Shown: positions 34,776-43,008 of the stretch, piece by piece
Layout: the number at the start of each line of letters is the position of its first letter
How positions within the stretch are numbered: the stretch's first letter is position 1
Assembly: GCA_910575775.1 (NCBI GenBank)
Contig: CAJTEY010000017.1
Coordinates: 22,860 to 86,859, forward strand
DNA: 64,000 nucleotides
Origin: Lachnospiraceae bacterium
Lineage (GTDB): Bacteria; Bacillota; Clostridia; Lachnospirales; Lachnospiraceae
Direction of reading: 5' to 3'
Notes under the pieces: model-generated
What the model saw: the letters and a program-made list of their open reading frames with translations, nothing else
Databases searched by the model: none
What the model was told of the DNA's origin: nothing
Made by a program: the position numbers and the translations under genes

Positions 34776-35813
34776 ATGACAACCAAGCAAAAAAATATCC
34801 TCATCCTTTCTATAGCAGGAGTTATTTTAATAGTTCTGCTGCTGTTTGTGTTACTGAGCAGCCGCATTCCCATGAATGACGAATATACGACTGGAAACAC
34901 CACTGGAAACCTAAACAACGGCGGGTATTTCTGCGAGATGGACGGACGGGTGTATTTCGCCAACGCATACGACAATTTCGCCCTCTACTCCATGAATCCG
35001 GACGAGACGGATCTGGTCAAATTTAACGAAGGTGCCGTCTCTTCCATCAATGCTGCAGGAAACTATCTCTATTACGCCCAGATCAGCGGCGGCACAGAGG
35101 CAGGCGGCATCGGCAGCGCCGTGCGGATGGCCGGTATCTACCGGAGCAACCTGAAAGGAAAATCCGTGGTCGGATTGGACCGCTGCGACATCGTCAGTAT
35201 GCAGCTTTGCGGTAACTATCTCTACTACGAAAAGTACGATAAACAGATCGGCACCTCCCTTGACAAAGTACGCATTGACAAAAAAGACAGACAGACTGTT
35301 GCGGAAGCGATTATCAATCCCAACTGCTATGTAAACGGCAAAATCTATTACAACGGCGCAGCGGAGGATCATTACCTTCACGCCCTCGACGTAACCACGG
35401 ACAAAGATTCCGTCGTCTGGCAGGGAAACATCTGGAATCCCATCGTGCAGGACGGCTACGTCTATTACATGGATGTGGCGGAAAACTATCGCCTGTGCCG
35501 CTACAGTTTATCCAACAATGTGGTGGAGGTTCTGACCAACGACCGCATTGATATGTTCAATGTCTACGGCAACTACATATACTATCAGGTAAGCTCGGCA
35601 GACTCCCCTGCCCTCAAGCGCATGATGACTGACGGCAGTCTGCAGGAGGTCGTGCGGGAAGGCGTGTACCAGAACATCAATATTACCTCCGAGTATGTAT
35701 ACTTTAACTCCTTCAACGAATCCACGCCGGTATACAAGACATACACCTATGGCCCGATCAACGTGACCACCTTCGATGCCGCAAGGGAAGCGGCCATGGC
35801 AAACTTAAAGTGA
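34776..35813 (+). CDS. DUF5050-type membrane-anchored propeller-like protein
   Basis: 345 residues. One N-terminal membrane segment (about 8-28) anchors an outside domain made of repeated short units such as GRVYFANAYDNFALYSMN, NYLYYAQISGG, GNYLYYEKYDK and GYVYYMDVAENYRLCRYS. These look like blades of a beta-propeller as in DUF5050 proteins. The role is unknown. GGGGAGGG precedes the ATG. It is a single-gene unit with its own promoter and a strong terminator. Confidence 0.82.
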   Translation: MTTKQKNILILSIAGVILIVLLLFVLLSSRIPMNDEYTTGNTTGNLNNGGYFCEMDGRVYFANAYDNFALYSMNPDETDLVKFNEGAVSSINAAGNYLYYAQISGGTEAGGIGSAVRMAGIYRSNLKGKSVVGLDRCDIVSMQLCGNYLYYEKYDKQIGTSLDKVRIDKKDRQTVAEAIINPNCYVNGKIYYNGAAEDHYLHALDVTTDKDSVVWQGNIWNPIVQDGYVYYMDVAENYRLCRYSLSNNVVEVLTNDRIDMFNVYGNYIYYQVSSADSPALKRMMTDGSLQEVVREGVYQNINITSEYVYFNSFNESTPVYKTYTYGPINVTTFDAAREAAMANLK

Positions 35814-35827
35814 CTTAAAGCAGCATA

Positions 35828-35853
35828 AAAGGGACTGCCTTTGCAGTCCCTTT
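35828..35853 (+). terminator. Terminator after the DUF5050 gene
   Basis: Perfect 11-bp arms AAAGGGACTGC / GCAGTCCCTTT with a 4-base loop, T-rich on both sides, so it may also end the convergent folate operon transcript. Confidence 0.9.
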
Positions 35854-35886
35854 CCTTTGTCCATCTACTCTGATTCTGTGTGCGGT

Positions 35887-36732
35887 TCAATCTAATAACA
35901 CATGTTTTTCTCCGTTCCGCTCCACATCCGAAAGAAGCTCCAGCACTGATTTATTAAAAACGGGATGCCTCTCGTACGGGGCGATCTGCGCAAGCGGCTT
36001 CAGCACAAAATCACGGTTCTGCATATCCCGATGGGGAATCGTCAATTTCTTCGTATCCATCACCCTTCCCTCATAGAGAAGAATATCCAGATCCAGTGTT
36101 CTCGGTCCCCAGCGTTCCTTCCGTTCTCTGGCCTCTGCTCTCTCAATCCTCTGCAGCACCTCCAGTAGCTCTTCCGGCGTGTAGAGCGTCTCAACAGACA
36201 TTGCACCGTTCAGATAATCCGCCTGCTCCACACCGCCGTAGGGCGTCGTCTCCACCCAGTCCGAAACGCGCAGCACCTTGCACTTCTTATCGTCAAGCAG
36301 GGCATCCACCGCCGCACTCAGATGCGCCCTTTTGTCTCCGATATTGGAACCACAGGCGATATAGACCAGCCGCCAGCCTCTCGTGATCTTTACGGAAACC
36401 GAACCGAAAGGCACTGTAATCGGCGCTTCCGGCTTTTTCACCTCCATAGTAACCTGTCTGACATAGGGAAACTGCAAAAGCAGCGCCTCCGCAGCCCGCT
36501 CTGCGGCCGTCTCAATCAGTTTGTATGTATGCTCCGTGAGAAAGGTGTGCAGAAAGCGGCATACCACGCCGTAGTTCGTGGACAGTGCCAGATCATCCGC
36601 CATGCCTGCCGCCCGGGTATCCGTATCCAGAACCACACTCACATAAAAATTCTGCCCCTTTTCATTTTCCTGCTGATACACGCCGTGATAGGCGTATACC
36701 TGCAGATCCTCCACTATAATCTGATCCGCCAT
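35887..36732 (-). CDS. folBK: FolB-FolK fusion: dihydroneopterin aldolase / HPPK
   Basis: 281 residues. The N-terminal part (about 1-118) is a FolB aldolase (IIVEDLQVYAYHGVYQQENE, KPEAPI). The C-terminal part is 6-hydroxymethyl-dihydropterin pyrophosphokinase (YIACGSNIGDKRAHL, RKERWGPRTLDLDILLY, IPHRDMQNRDFVLKPL). Together they perform two successive steps of pterin synthesis for folate. The ATG at 36730-36732 has GGGAG 6 bases upstream; the GTG before it is too close. It is the last gene of the fol operon. Confidence 0.95.
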   Translation of the reverse strand: MADQIIVEDLQVYAYHGVYQQENEKGQNFYVSVVLDTDTRAAGMADDLALSTNYGVVCRFLHTFLTEHTYKLIETAAERAAEALLLQFPYVRQVTMEVKKPEAPITVPFGSVSVKITRGWRLVYIACGSNIGDKRAHLSAAVDALLDDKKCKVLRVSDWVETTPYGGVEQADYLNGAMSVETLYTPEELLEVLQRIERAEARERKERWGPRTLDLDILLYEGRVMDTKKLTIPHRDMQNRDFVLKPLAQIAPYERHPVFNKSVLELLSDVERNGEKHVLLD

Positions 36733-36798
36733 CACCGGCTCCCTTCCCGCCCGGATAAAGAGCGTTATATATCATCTGCTATTCATCTTTGTCCTGCA

Positions 36799-37614
36799 CT
36801 AGTTCCTGTAGCCGTAGCGAATCGCCTCCGTCATCTTGACAGCGCGGGCATTCTCCTTCACGTCATGTACCCGCACAAACATAACGCCCCGCTGGACACC
36901 GTAAACCGTAGTTACCAGCGTTCCTTCCATGCGGTCATTCACCGGAAGATCCATTCCCATACCCACTACAGATTTACGGCTTGCGCCAAGAAGCAGCGGA
37001 TAGCCAAGGGAATGGAACTTCTGCAGATTATCAATGATTTCCAGATTGTTCTCGTAGCTCTTGCCGTAACCGATACCGGGGTCAAGGATAATCTTGTCAT
37101 ATGCGATCCCCTTACTGCTTGCAAGCTCCAGGGAAGCCTCCAGATCCCAGAACATCTCCTCAATCAGATTCTTATACTTCATTTCCTTGCGGTTATGTGA
37201 CAGACAGCAGGGCAGTCCCGACTCCGCAATCACCTGCGCCATATTTTCATCATACTTCAGTCCCCAGATATCGTTGATCATATCCACGCCCGCCGCAATG
37301 CCTGCCTTCGCCACTTCGGACTTATAGGTGTCCAGAGAAATCGGAACATTAAATCTGGATTTAATCGCTTCGATTACAGGAGTCACCCGTTCAATCTCCT
37401 CCTGCGCAGAAATCTGTGTGTAACCCGGTCTTGTGGACTCACCGCCCACATCCACAATATCCATACCATCTGTTATCATCTTTTCTACGTGATATAATGC
37501 CTGATCCAGATCGTTATACTTTCCTCCGTCAGAAAAAGAATCGGGTGTTACGTTGAGTATTCCCATCACATAAGCATGCCCTTTTGTTCTGAAATCTCTC
37601 TGTCCTATCCTCAT
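36799..37614 (-). CDS. folP: Dihydropteroate synthase
   Basis: 271 residues. It condenses p-aminobenzoate with 6-hydroxymethyl-dihydropterin pyrophosphate; target of sulfonamides in general. Motifs: MGILNVTPDSFSDGGKY, VDVGGESTRPGYTQIS, DMINDIWGLKYDENMA and ILDPGIGYGK, ending with the conserved RVHDV (phosphate-binding Arg and His). GGAGG stands about 8 bases before the ATG. It lies between folE and folBK. Confidence 0.97.
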   Translation of the reverse strand: MRIGQRDFRTKGHAYVMGILNVTPDSFSDGGKYNDLDQALYHVEKMITDGMDIVDVGGESTRPGYTQISAQEEIERVTPVIEAIKSRFNVPISLDTYKSEVAKAGIAAGVDMINDIWGLKYDENMAQVIAESGLPCCLSHNRKEMKYKNLIEEMFWDLEASLELASSKGIAYDKIILDPGIGYGKSYENNLEIIDNLQKFHSLGYPLLLGASRKSVVGMGMDLPVNDRMEGTLVTTVYGVQRGVMFVRVHDVKENARAVKMTEAIRYGYRN

Positions 37615-37663
37615 TTTCCTATCCTCCGTATTCTTTGTTATATGATTACTTATCCACAGGATC

Positions 37664-38251
37664 TTATTTTGTTAAATCCCGATTATATACTTTGTTCTCT
37701 CCGATCATACGAAAAAACAGTTCCTGCCACTTCGGATCTTCCCGAAAACAGCCTCTGGACGCCAGTGTCATTGTCCTGCTCCCCGGTTTCTCCACCCCCC
37801 GCATGGTCATACAGAGATGCTCCGCCTCCACCATGACAATCGCACCCTGCGGCTTTAAGTGCTCCATAACAGCTTCTACAATCTGAATGGTCATCTGCTC
37901 CTGAATCTGCGGCCTTCTGGCATAAACCTCCACCGTTCTGGCCAGCTTGCTTAAGCCCACCACCTTTCCGTCCGGGAGATAAGCGATATGCACCTTCCCG
38001 TAAAACGGCATCAGATGATGTTCACAAATAGAATAAAAGGTGATATCTTTTACCAGAACGATCTCGTTGCTCGCAACGGCAAATGTCTTTGCCAGATGCT
38101 CCCCGGCATTCTCATCCATTCCCGAAAAAATTTCCCCGTACATGCGGGCAATCCTGTCCGGCGTATCCCGCAGCCCCTCTCTGTTCACATCCTCGCCAAT
38201 GCCCTCTAAGAGCAGCCTGACCGCCTCTTCAATTTTTGTCTGATCTACCAT
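37664..38251 (-). CDS. folE: GTP cyclohydrolase I
   Basis: 195 residues. It opens GTP to 7,8-dihydroneopterin triphosphate, the first step of folate synthesis. The zinc and active-site region reads [20 protein letters not shown], and the C-terminal half has [20 protein letters not shown] and [15 protein letters not shown]. The start codon overlaps the end of folC by 23 bases, implying translational coupling. AGGAGAG precedes the ATG. Confidence 0.97.
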   Translation of the reverse strand: MVDQTKIEEAVRLLLEGIGEDVNREGLRDTPDRIARMYGEIFSGMDENAGEHLAKTFAVASNEIVLVKDITFYSICEHHLMPFYGKVHIAYLPDGKVVGLSKLARTVEVYARRPQIQEQMTIQIVEAVMEHLKPQGAIVMVEAEHLCMTMRGVEKPGSRTMTLASRGCFREDPKWQELFFRMIGENKVYNRDLTK

Positions 38252-39560
38252 GGGTATCTCTCCTGATCGTATCTCTGTGCGCGACTGTATCCATCAGTTC
38301 TCCCAGATAGGAGAGAGAGCCGAAGGCGACAATAACGGCATCCTTATCTTTTCCCGTCAGCAGATACGCGATTTCCACCGCCTCCTGCACACTGTCCGCC
38401 GCCGTCACGGCCCTGTGGTACTCCCTGGCCGCCTCCGCCAGCTCCAGCGCTGACAGCGCGCGCTCCTTTAAGGGCGGCGTAACGGTAATGATATGGGATG
38501 CCAGTTCAAAGGTATGTCGAATCACCTTGTCATATTCTTTGTCCCGTAACATTCCCATTATATAAATAATTTTCCTGTTTGTAAAATAAAAACGGATACT
38601 TTCCGCCAATTTTTTGGCCGCATCCTCATTGTGCGCACCATCCGCGATAAAGAGCGGTCTCTTCGCGATCACATCAAACCTTCCATGCCATCTCGTCTGC
38701 AAAAGCCCCTGTCTCAGCTTCTCCTCCGGCACCTTAAAGCCGCACCTGACAAGCGCAAGAACCGTCTCCACAGCTAAAACCGCATTCTCAATCTGAAACT
38801 TTCCCAGCATGGAGATCTCCAGATCCTTATACTTATCGTAGTCAAACTTCTGCTTCGTCACGCCGTATCTGATCCGCTTCGCGCGGGATATATCCGCCGT
38901 GAAAAACTTTGCCTTTTTGATCAGGGCGGACTGCCGCAAAATCTTCATCACTTCCGGATCCTGTTTCAGCGATATAACATAACACTTGCTTTTTATTATA
39001 CCTGCTTTCGTCAGCGCGATCTCTTTCAGGCTCTCCCCCAGAATATCCATATGATCCATGCTGATAGAGGCAAAAACCGCCGCCACCGTTGTATTCACCA
39101 CGTTTGTGGCATCCAGCGCACCGCCAAGCCCTGTCTCCAGCACCACCAGATCGCATTTCTTGTCCAGAAAATACAGAAAGGCAACCGCCGTTTCTATCTC
39201 AAAAAGAGTGGGATGCGCCAGTCCCTGTGCCGCCATCTGCTCCGCCGCCGCCTTTACAGGCTCCAGATACTTGCACAGCCCCGACTGCGTGATTTCACGG
39301 CCGTTGATCTGAAACCGCTCCCGGTACCCTTTCACGGCAGGTGAAAGATACCTGCCGACCCGGTATCCCGCTTCCTGCATGACTGTGGAAATATAGGCGA
39401 GCGTTGAACCCTTTCCGTTGGTGCCGGCGATATGTACGAATTTCAGCTGATCCTGCGGATCACCGAGCGCGGCACACAGATGACGCATGGTTTCCAGCCC
39501 CATAACACTGCCAAGAGGCTGCACCTCTTCTATATACTGCATGGCTTCCCGATAGTTCAT
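38229..39560 (-). CDS. folC: Folylpolyglutamate synthase / dihydrofolate synthase
   Basis: 443 residues, Mur-ligase fold. The ATP site is [17 protein letters not shown]; further motifs are [43 protein letters not shown] and [16 protein letters not shown]. It adds glutamate to dihydropteroate and folates. The start at [12 protein letters not shown] (ATG 39558-39560) has AGAGGAGAG just upstream; the 32 codons of open frame before it are Arg-rich and not protein-like. First gene of folC-folE-folP-folBK. Confidence 0.95.
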   Translation of the reverse strand: MNYREAMQYIEEVQPLGSVMGLETMRHLCAALGDPQDQLKFVHIAGTNGKGSTLAYISTVMQEAGYRVGRYLSPAVKGYRERFQINGREITQSGLCKYLEPVKAAAEQMAAQGLAHPTLFEIETAVAFLYFLDKKCDLVVLETGLGGALDATNVVNTTVAAVFASISMDHMDILGESLKEIALTKAGIIKSKCYVISLKQDPEVMKILRQSALIKKAKFFTADISRAKRIRYGVTKQKFDYDKYKDLEISMLGKFQIENAVLAVETVLALVRCGFKVPEEKLRQGLLQTRWHGRFDVIAKRPLFIADGAHNEDAAKKLAESIRFYFTNRKIIYIMGMLRDKEYDKVIRHTFELASHIITVTPPLKERALSALELAEAAREYHRAVTAADSVQEAVEIAYLLTGKDKDAVIVAFGSLSYLGELMDTVAHRDTIRRDTHGRSDKN

Positions 39561-39764
39561 GGCTCTCCTCTTCCCTCCCGAATTTATCCCCGACCGAGCA
39601 GGGAAGAGCCTTCTTCCCCTACTCGCCGAGCGGCCCGCGCACCTCCTTGGCGGCATACTTCCTCTGCACGGGTCTGCACATAAAAAATGGCGTCACGATT
39701 CCTAACCCCCGGCAATCAACCCTAACCGTGTATAAATGTGCCGAAACCCGGCAACACTGTCAGC

Positions 39765-40178
39765 ATGAGAAAATTTTTGCACAACTTCATTCACTGCGGC
39801 CTGCTTGGGTGGTTTCTGGAAATCACCTTCACGGCCTTCCACGCCTTCCGCAGGCGCGACTGTAAACTGCCCGGCACAACTTCCGTCTGGATGTTTCCCA
39901 TCTACGGACTGGCAGCGTTTCTCTCCCCCGTCTGCCGCCTGCTTCGGAACCGTTCCGTGCTTTTCCGCGGCCTGACATACATGGGGCTGATTTTTACCGG
40001 GGAATTTTTCACGGGCATGTTTCTGAACCGGCGCGAACTGTGCCCGTGGAACTACGAGCGCTGCCGCTGGAACCTGGCCAGGGTAATCCGCCTCGATTTC
40101 GCCCCCTGCTGGTTTGTCACCGGGCTCCTCTTCGAGCGTCTTCTGCGGGAAAACGATCCCTCCCTGCGCCCGGACTGA
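39765..40178 (+). CDS. CmpB-like (putative ABC-transporter type IV) membrane protein
   Basis: 137 residues with four hydrophobic segments. The pattern GWFLEITFTAFHAFRRRDCK, GTTSVWMFPIYGLAAFLSP, GEFFTGMFLNRRELCPWNY fits the family known as ABC_trans_CmpB; its role is not well established. The start at MRKFLHNF (ATG 39765) is chosen by homology of the N-terminus; no good ribosome site precedes it, and a GTG at 39738 is possible. It stands alone on the plus strand between folC and a minus-strand PH-domain gene. Confidence 0.72.
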   Translation: MRKFLHNFIHCGLLGWFLEITFTAFHAFRRRDCKLPGTTSVWMFPIYGLAAFLSPVCRLLRNRSVLFRGLTYMGLIFTGEFFTGMFLNRRELCPWNYERCRWNLARVIRLDFAPCWFVTGLLFERLLRENDPSLRPD

Positions 40179-40226
40179 GCCGGCATCCCGGACACTCCGG
40201 TCTGCCGGCGCCTTCATGGTCTGCAG

Positions 40227-40655
40227 TCAGTCTGCGTCCATATCAATATCGTCCGCGTCAATATTTAAGGTGTTCAACGTACGCCGTTTTCTTCTGGCCA
40301 TCTCGGAAGCGTGCAGGATGTAATCCTTGACTTCCTTCGCGTGTCTGATGTGCTCCAGATAAAGCTGGGGATGCGTATTATCCCCTGTATAGCAGGCAAC
40401 CGTGCCCAGCCCGAATATGCGCTCCGCCAGACTGGTCTTTAACTCCACATCCTGCACTTTATACAAATAACAGTCGTTTTCTGTCGTGTTAAGAAGCCCC
40501 GAGTTAATGGTAATCACACGCTCGTTCACCTTGTACTTCGTAAAAGTAAACGGAAGACCGAAAAACAGCAGACGCTTGCGCTCCACATACTCCCGTATGT
40601 CCTCCCGTTCCTCTTTTTCCTCCATGTCCTTCGTTTCGTCTCTGTATTCTTCCAT
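40227..40655 (-). CDS. PH-domain (bPH2-type) protein
   Basis: 142 residues. A short acidic N-terminus (EEKEEREDIRE) is followed by a bacterial PH-like domain: LPFTFTKYKVNERVITINSG, LLNTTENDCYLYKVQDVELK, FGLGTVACYTGDN. A basic tail (MARRKRRTLN) ends in an acidic stretch (IDADDIDMDAD). The role is unknown. The ATG at 40653-40655 follows GGAGGT by 4-5 bases; upstream in-frame ATGs lack a site. Confidence 0.8.
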   Translation of the reverse strand: MEEYRDETKDMEEKEEREDIREYVERKRLLFFGLPFTFTKYKVNERVITINSGLLNTTENDCYLYKVQDVELKTSLAERIFGLGTVACYTGDNTHPQLYLEHIRHAKEVKDYILHASEMARRKRRTLNTLNIDADDIDMDAD

Positions 40656-40822
40656 ACTTACCTCCATGCCGGCGTTTTTTGTGATGACGATTTTACAATC
40701 TTTTTCACTTTTCCGTCCGTTTCGCAATGTCTACGCATAGTGTATCACATTCCCCCTTATTTCACAATCTTCACATTTCTACCGTTCTGCCGGATTTCCC
40801 CGCCATCGTCCTTTTATCCCAC

Positions 40823-40851
40823 TTGCGTCCCCCCTTCCTTTATGCTATGAT
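40823..40851 (+). promoter_or_regulatory. Promoter upstream of the nitroreductase gene
   Basis: TTGCGT (40823-40828), 17-base spacer, TATGAT (40846-40851), about 55 bases before the start codon. This may also be the promoter for pyrBI. Confidence 0.6.
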
Positions 40852-40906
40852 ATACAAAATATAGTAAGCAGGCAGTAACCACGCCACATCATAAGGAGGA
40901 CTCCAT

Positions 40907-41449
40907 ATGACCGCAAAAGACTGTATCGTAGGGCGCAGAAGCATCCGCAAGTTTAAATCTGACGCTGTTTCCCACGAACTGTTGTCTGAGATCGTTGAAA
41001 CCGCTTCCTACGCACCGAGCTGGAAGCATACACAGATCACCCGCTACATAGCTGTGGAGGGTGCCTTGAAAGATAAGATTGCAAAGGAATGCACTTCCAT
41101 GTATCCCCCCAACGGCGATATCATCGCGGCGGCTCCTGTATTGATGGCTGTTACCATAATCAAGAACAGAAGCGGTTATGAGCGCGACGGATCCTTCAGC
41201 ACACCCCGCGGTGATGGCTGGCAGATGTACGATGCCGGTATTGCATCCCAGAGCCTCTGCCTTGCGGCATATGAACAGGGGCTTGGTTCCGTGATCCTTG
41301 GTCTTTTTGACCAGAGCGCGGCAGAAACGCTGTTACAGCTTCCTGAAGACAGAGAGCTGGCAGCTCTCATTCCGATTGGCTATCCCGATGAGACGCCTGC
41401 TGCACCCAGAAGAAAATCTGTGGAAGAACTGTTATCTTATTTGTCATAA
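40907..41449 (+). CDS. Nitroreductase family flavoprotein
   Basis: 180 residues with the FMN-dependent nitroreductase fold: CIVGRRSIRKFKSDAVSHEL at the N-terminus, TASYAPSWKHTQITRY, a middle part with DAGIASQSLCLAAYEQGLGS, and the C-terminal LIPIGYPDETPAAPRRK. The natural substrate is unknown. AAGGAGG precedes the ATG. Its stop codon is 6 bases before the hairpin that separates it from pyrB, a spacing that could let ribosomes influence the hairpin. Confidence 0.93.
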   Translation: MTAKDCIVGRRSIRKFKSDAVSHELLSEIVETASYAPSWKHTQITRYIAVEGALKDKIAKECTSMYPPNGDIIAAAPVLMAVTIIKNRSGYERDGSFSTPRGDGWQMYDAGIASQSLCLAAYEQGLGSVILGLFDQSAAETLLQLPEDRELAALIPIGYPDETPAAPRRKSVEELLSYLS

Positions 41450-41455
41450 ACCTAA

Positions 41456-41487
41456 AAATAGAAGAGAAAACTCTCTTCTATTTTTTT
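41456..41487 (+). terminator. Terminator or attenuator between the nitroreductase gene and pyrB
   Basis: Perfect 11-bp arms AAATAGAAGAG / CTCTTCTATTT (41456-41466, 41473-41483), followed by a run of seven T (41481-41487). It begins 6 bases after the nitroreductase stop and ends 31 bases before the pyrB start, leaving almost no room for a separate promoter after it. Confidence 0.85.
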
Positions 41488-41518
41488 CGACCAACTTGCA
41501 AAGGAGTGATGCTTTTCT

Positions 41519-42433
41519 ATGAGACACTTAATGAATCCGCTTGATTTTTCTGTGGAGGAGCTGGACAAGCTCTTTGACCTGGCTAATCGTATGGAGGCCG
41601 ATCCGGCCAGATACGCCCACGCCTGCGAAGGAAAAAAACTGGCCACCTGTTTTTACGAGCCTAGCACGCGCACACGGTTAAGCTTTGAGGCCGCCATGCT
41701 GAATCTTGGCGGACAGGTTCTCGGCTTTTCAGATGCCGCCTCCTCCTCCGCCTCAAAGGGTGAGAGCGTATCTGACACCATCCGCGTGATCTCCTGTTAC
41801 GCTGATATATGCGCCATGCGCCATCCAAAAGAAGGCGCTCCGATGGTAGCGGCCGAACGTTCCGGCATTCCTGTAATCAACGCCGGAGACGGCGGACACC
41901 AGCATCCCACCCAGACACTTACGGATCTTCTCACCATCCGTTCCCTGAAAGGGCGGCTCGGCGGCTTTACGATCGGCCTGTGCGGCGACTTGAAATTCGG
42001 GCGCACCGTACACTCCCTGATCAACGCACTGATCCGCTATTCCGATATCCGTTTCATCTTCATCTCGCCGCCGGAGCTTAAGGTGCCCGACTATATCACA
42101 GACATGCTGACCGAGAAAGGCATTGCCTACGAGGAAGTCATCCGGCTGGAAGACTGTATGCCGGACTTGGATCTCCTTTACATGACCAGAGTACAGCGGG
42201 AGCGCTTCTTCAATGAGGAGGACTATGTAAGGCTGAAAGACTTCTATATCCTGGACAAGGCAAAACTCTCGGCTGCCAGAGCGGACATGCTTATTCTTCA
42301 TCCCCTGCCCCGTGTCAACGAAATTTCCGTGGAAGTGGATGACGACCCCCGCGCCGTCTATTTCAAACAGGCCAAATACGGCGTCTATGTCCGCATGGCG
42401 CTGATTCTTACCCTGCTCGGCATCGAAGAATAA
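41519..42433 (+). CDS. pyrB: Aspartate carbamoyltransferase catalytic subunit
   Basis: 304 residues. It joins carbamoyl phosphate and aspartate in the second step of pyrimidine synthesis. Carbamoyl phosphate site [16 protein letters not shown], the 80s loop [29 protein letters not shown] and the aspartate-binding HPLPRVNEI are all present. AAGGAG lies about 12 bases before the ATG. It forms an operon with pyrI and follows a terminator-like hairpin. Confidence 0.97.
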   Translation: MRHLMNPLDFSVEELDKLFDLANRMEADPARYAHACEGKKLATCFYEPSTRTRLSFEAAMLNLGGQVLGFSDAASSSASKGESVSDTIRVISCYADICAMRHPKEGAPMVAAERSGIPVINAGDGGHQHPTQTLTDLLTIRSLKGRLGGFTIGLCGDLKFGRTVHSLINALIRYSDIRFIFISPPELKVPDYITDMLTEKGIAYEEVIRLEDCMPDLDLLYMTRVQRERFFNEEDYVRLKDFYILDKAKLSAARADMLILHPLPRVNEISVEVDDDPRAVYFKQAKYGVYVRMALILTLLGIEE

Positions 42434-42482
42434 GACCAGTACGCAGGTATCACTGAAACGCTTAAAAAGGAGGTTTTCCGAT

Positions 42483-42920
42483 ATGCTGAACGTAGGAAAA
42501 ATTGAGGAGGGCTTCGTGCTCGACCATATTGAAGCGGGCAAGAGCCTTGACATCTACCATCACCTGAAGCTGGACAAGCTGGACTGTACGGTGGCGATCA
42601 TCAAAAACGCCCGCAGCAACAAAATGGGAAAAAAGGATATTTTGAAAGTAGAGTGTGATATCAACACGCTGGATCTGGATATCCTCGCTTTTATCGACCA
42701 TAATATCACCGTCAATGTCATTAAGGACGGGGATATCGTAGATAAGAAAATTCTGGTGCTCCCCCGTGAAATCCATAACGTGATCAAATGCCGGAATCCG
42801 CGCTGCATCACTTCCATCGAACAGGGTCTGCCGCATATCTTCGTGCTAGCGGATGAGGAAAAAGAAATCTACCGCTGTAAATACTGTGAAGAGAAGGCCG
42901 GCAACTCCTCTGCCTGGTAA
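42483..42920 (+). CDS. pyrI: Aspartate carbamoyltransferase regulatory subunit
   Basis: 145 residues. It binds nucleotide effectors and the catalytic trimers. The allosteric domain (about 1-95) is followed by a zinc domain with four Cys in CRNPRC and CKYC. AAAAAGGAGG precedes the ATG by about 7 bases. It begins 49 bases after pyrB and is followed by a bidirectional terminator. Confidence 0.97.
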   Translation: MLNVGKIEEGFVLDHIEAGKSLDIYHHLKLDKLDCTVAIIKNARSNKMGKKDILKVECDINTLDLDILAFIDHNITVNVIKDGDIVDKKILVLPREIHNVIKCRNPRCITSIEQGLPHIFVLADEEKEIYRCKYCEEKAGNSSAW

Positions 42921-42956
42921 GCAGTCCGCCGTTTTCTGACTCTGCTTATGCGCGCC

Positions 42957-42995
42957 AAAAAAGACGCCCCGTCAAACAGCGGGACGTCTTTTTGT
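42957..42995. terminator. Bidirectional terminator between pyrI and pnp
   Basis: Arms AAAAAGACG / CGTCTTTTT (42958-42966, 42985-42993) with extra CCCG/CGGG pairing; A-run and T-run on opposite sides serve both convergent genes. Confidence 0.9.
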
Positions 42996-43008
42996 ATACG
43001 CTTTTTGT

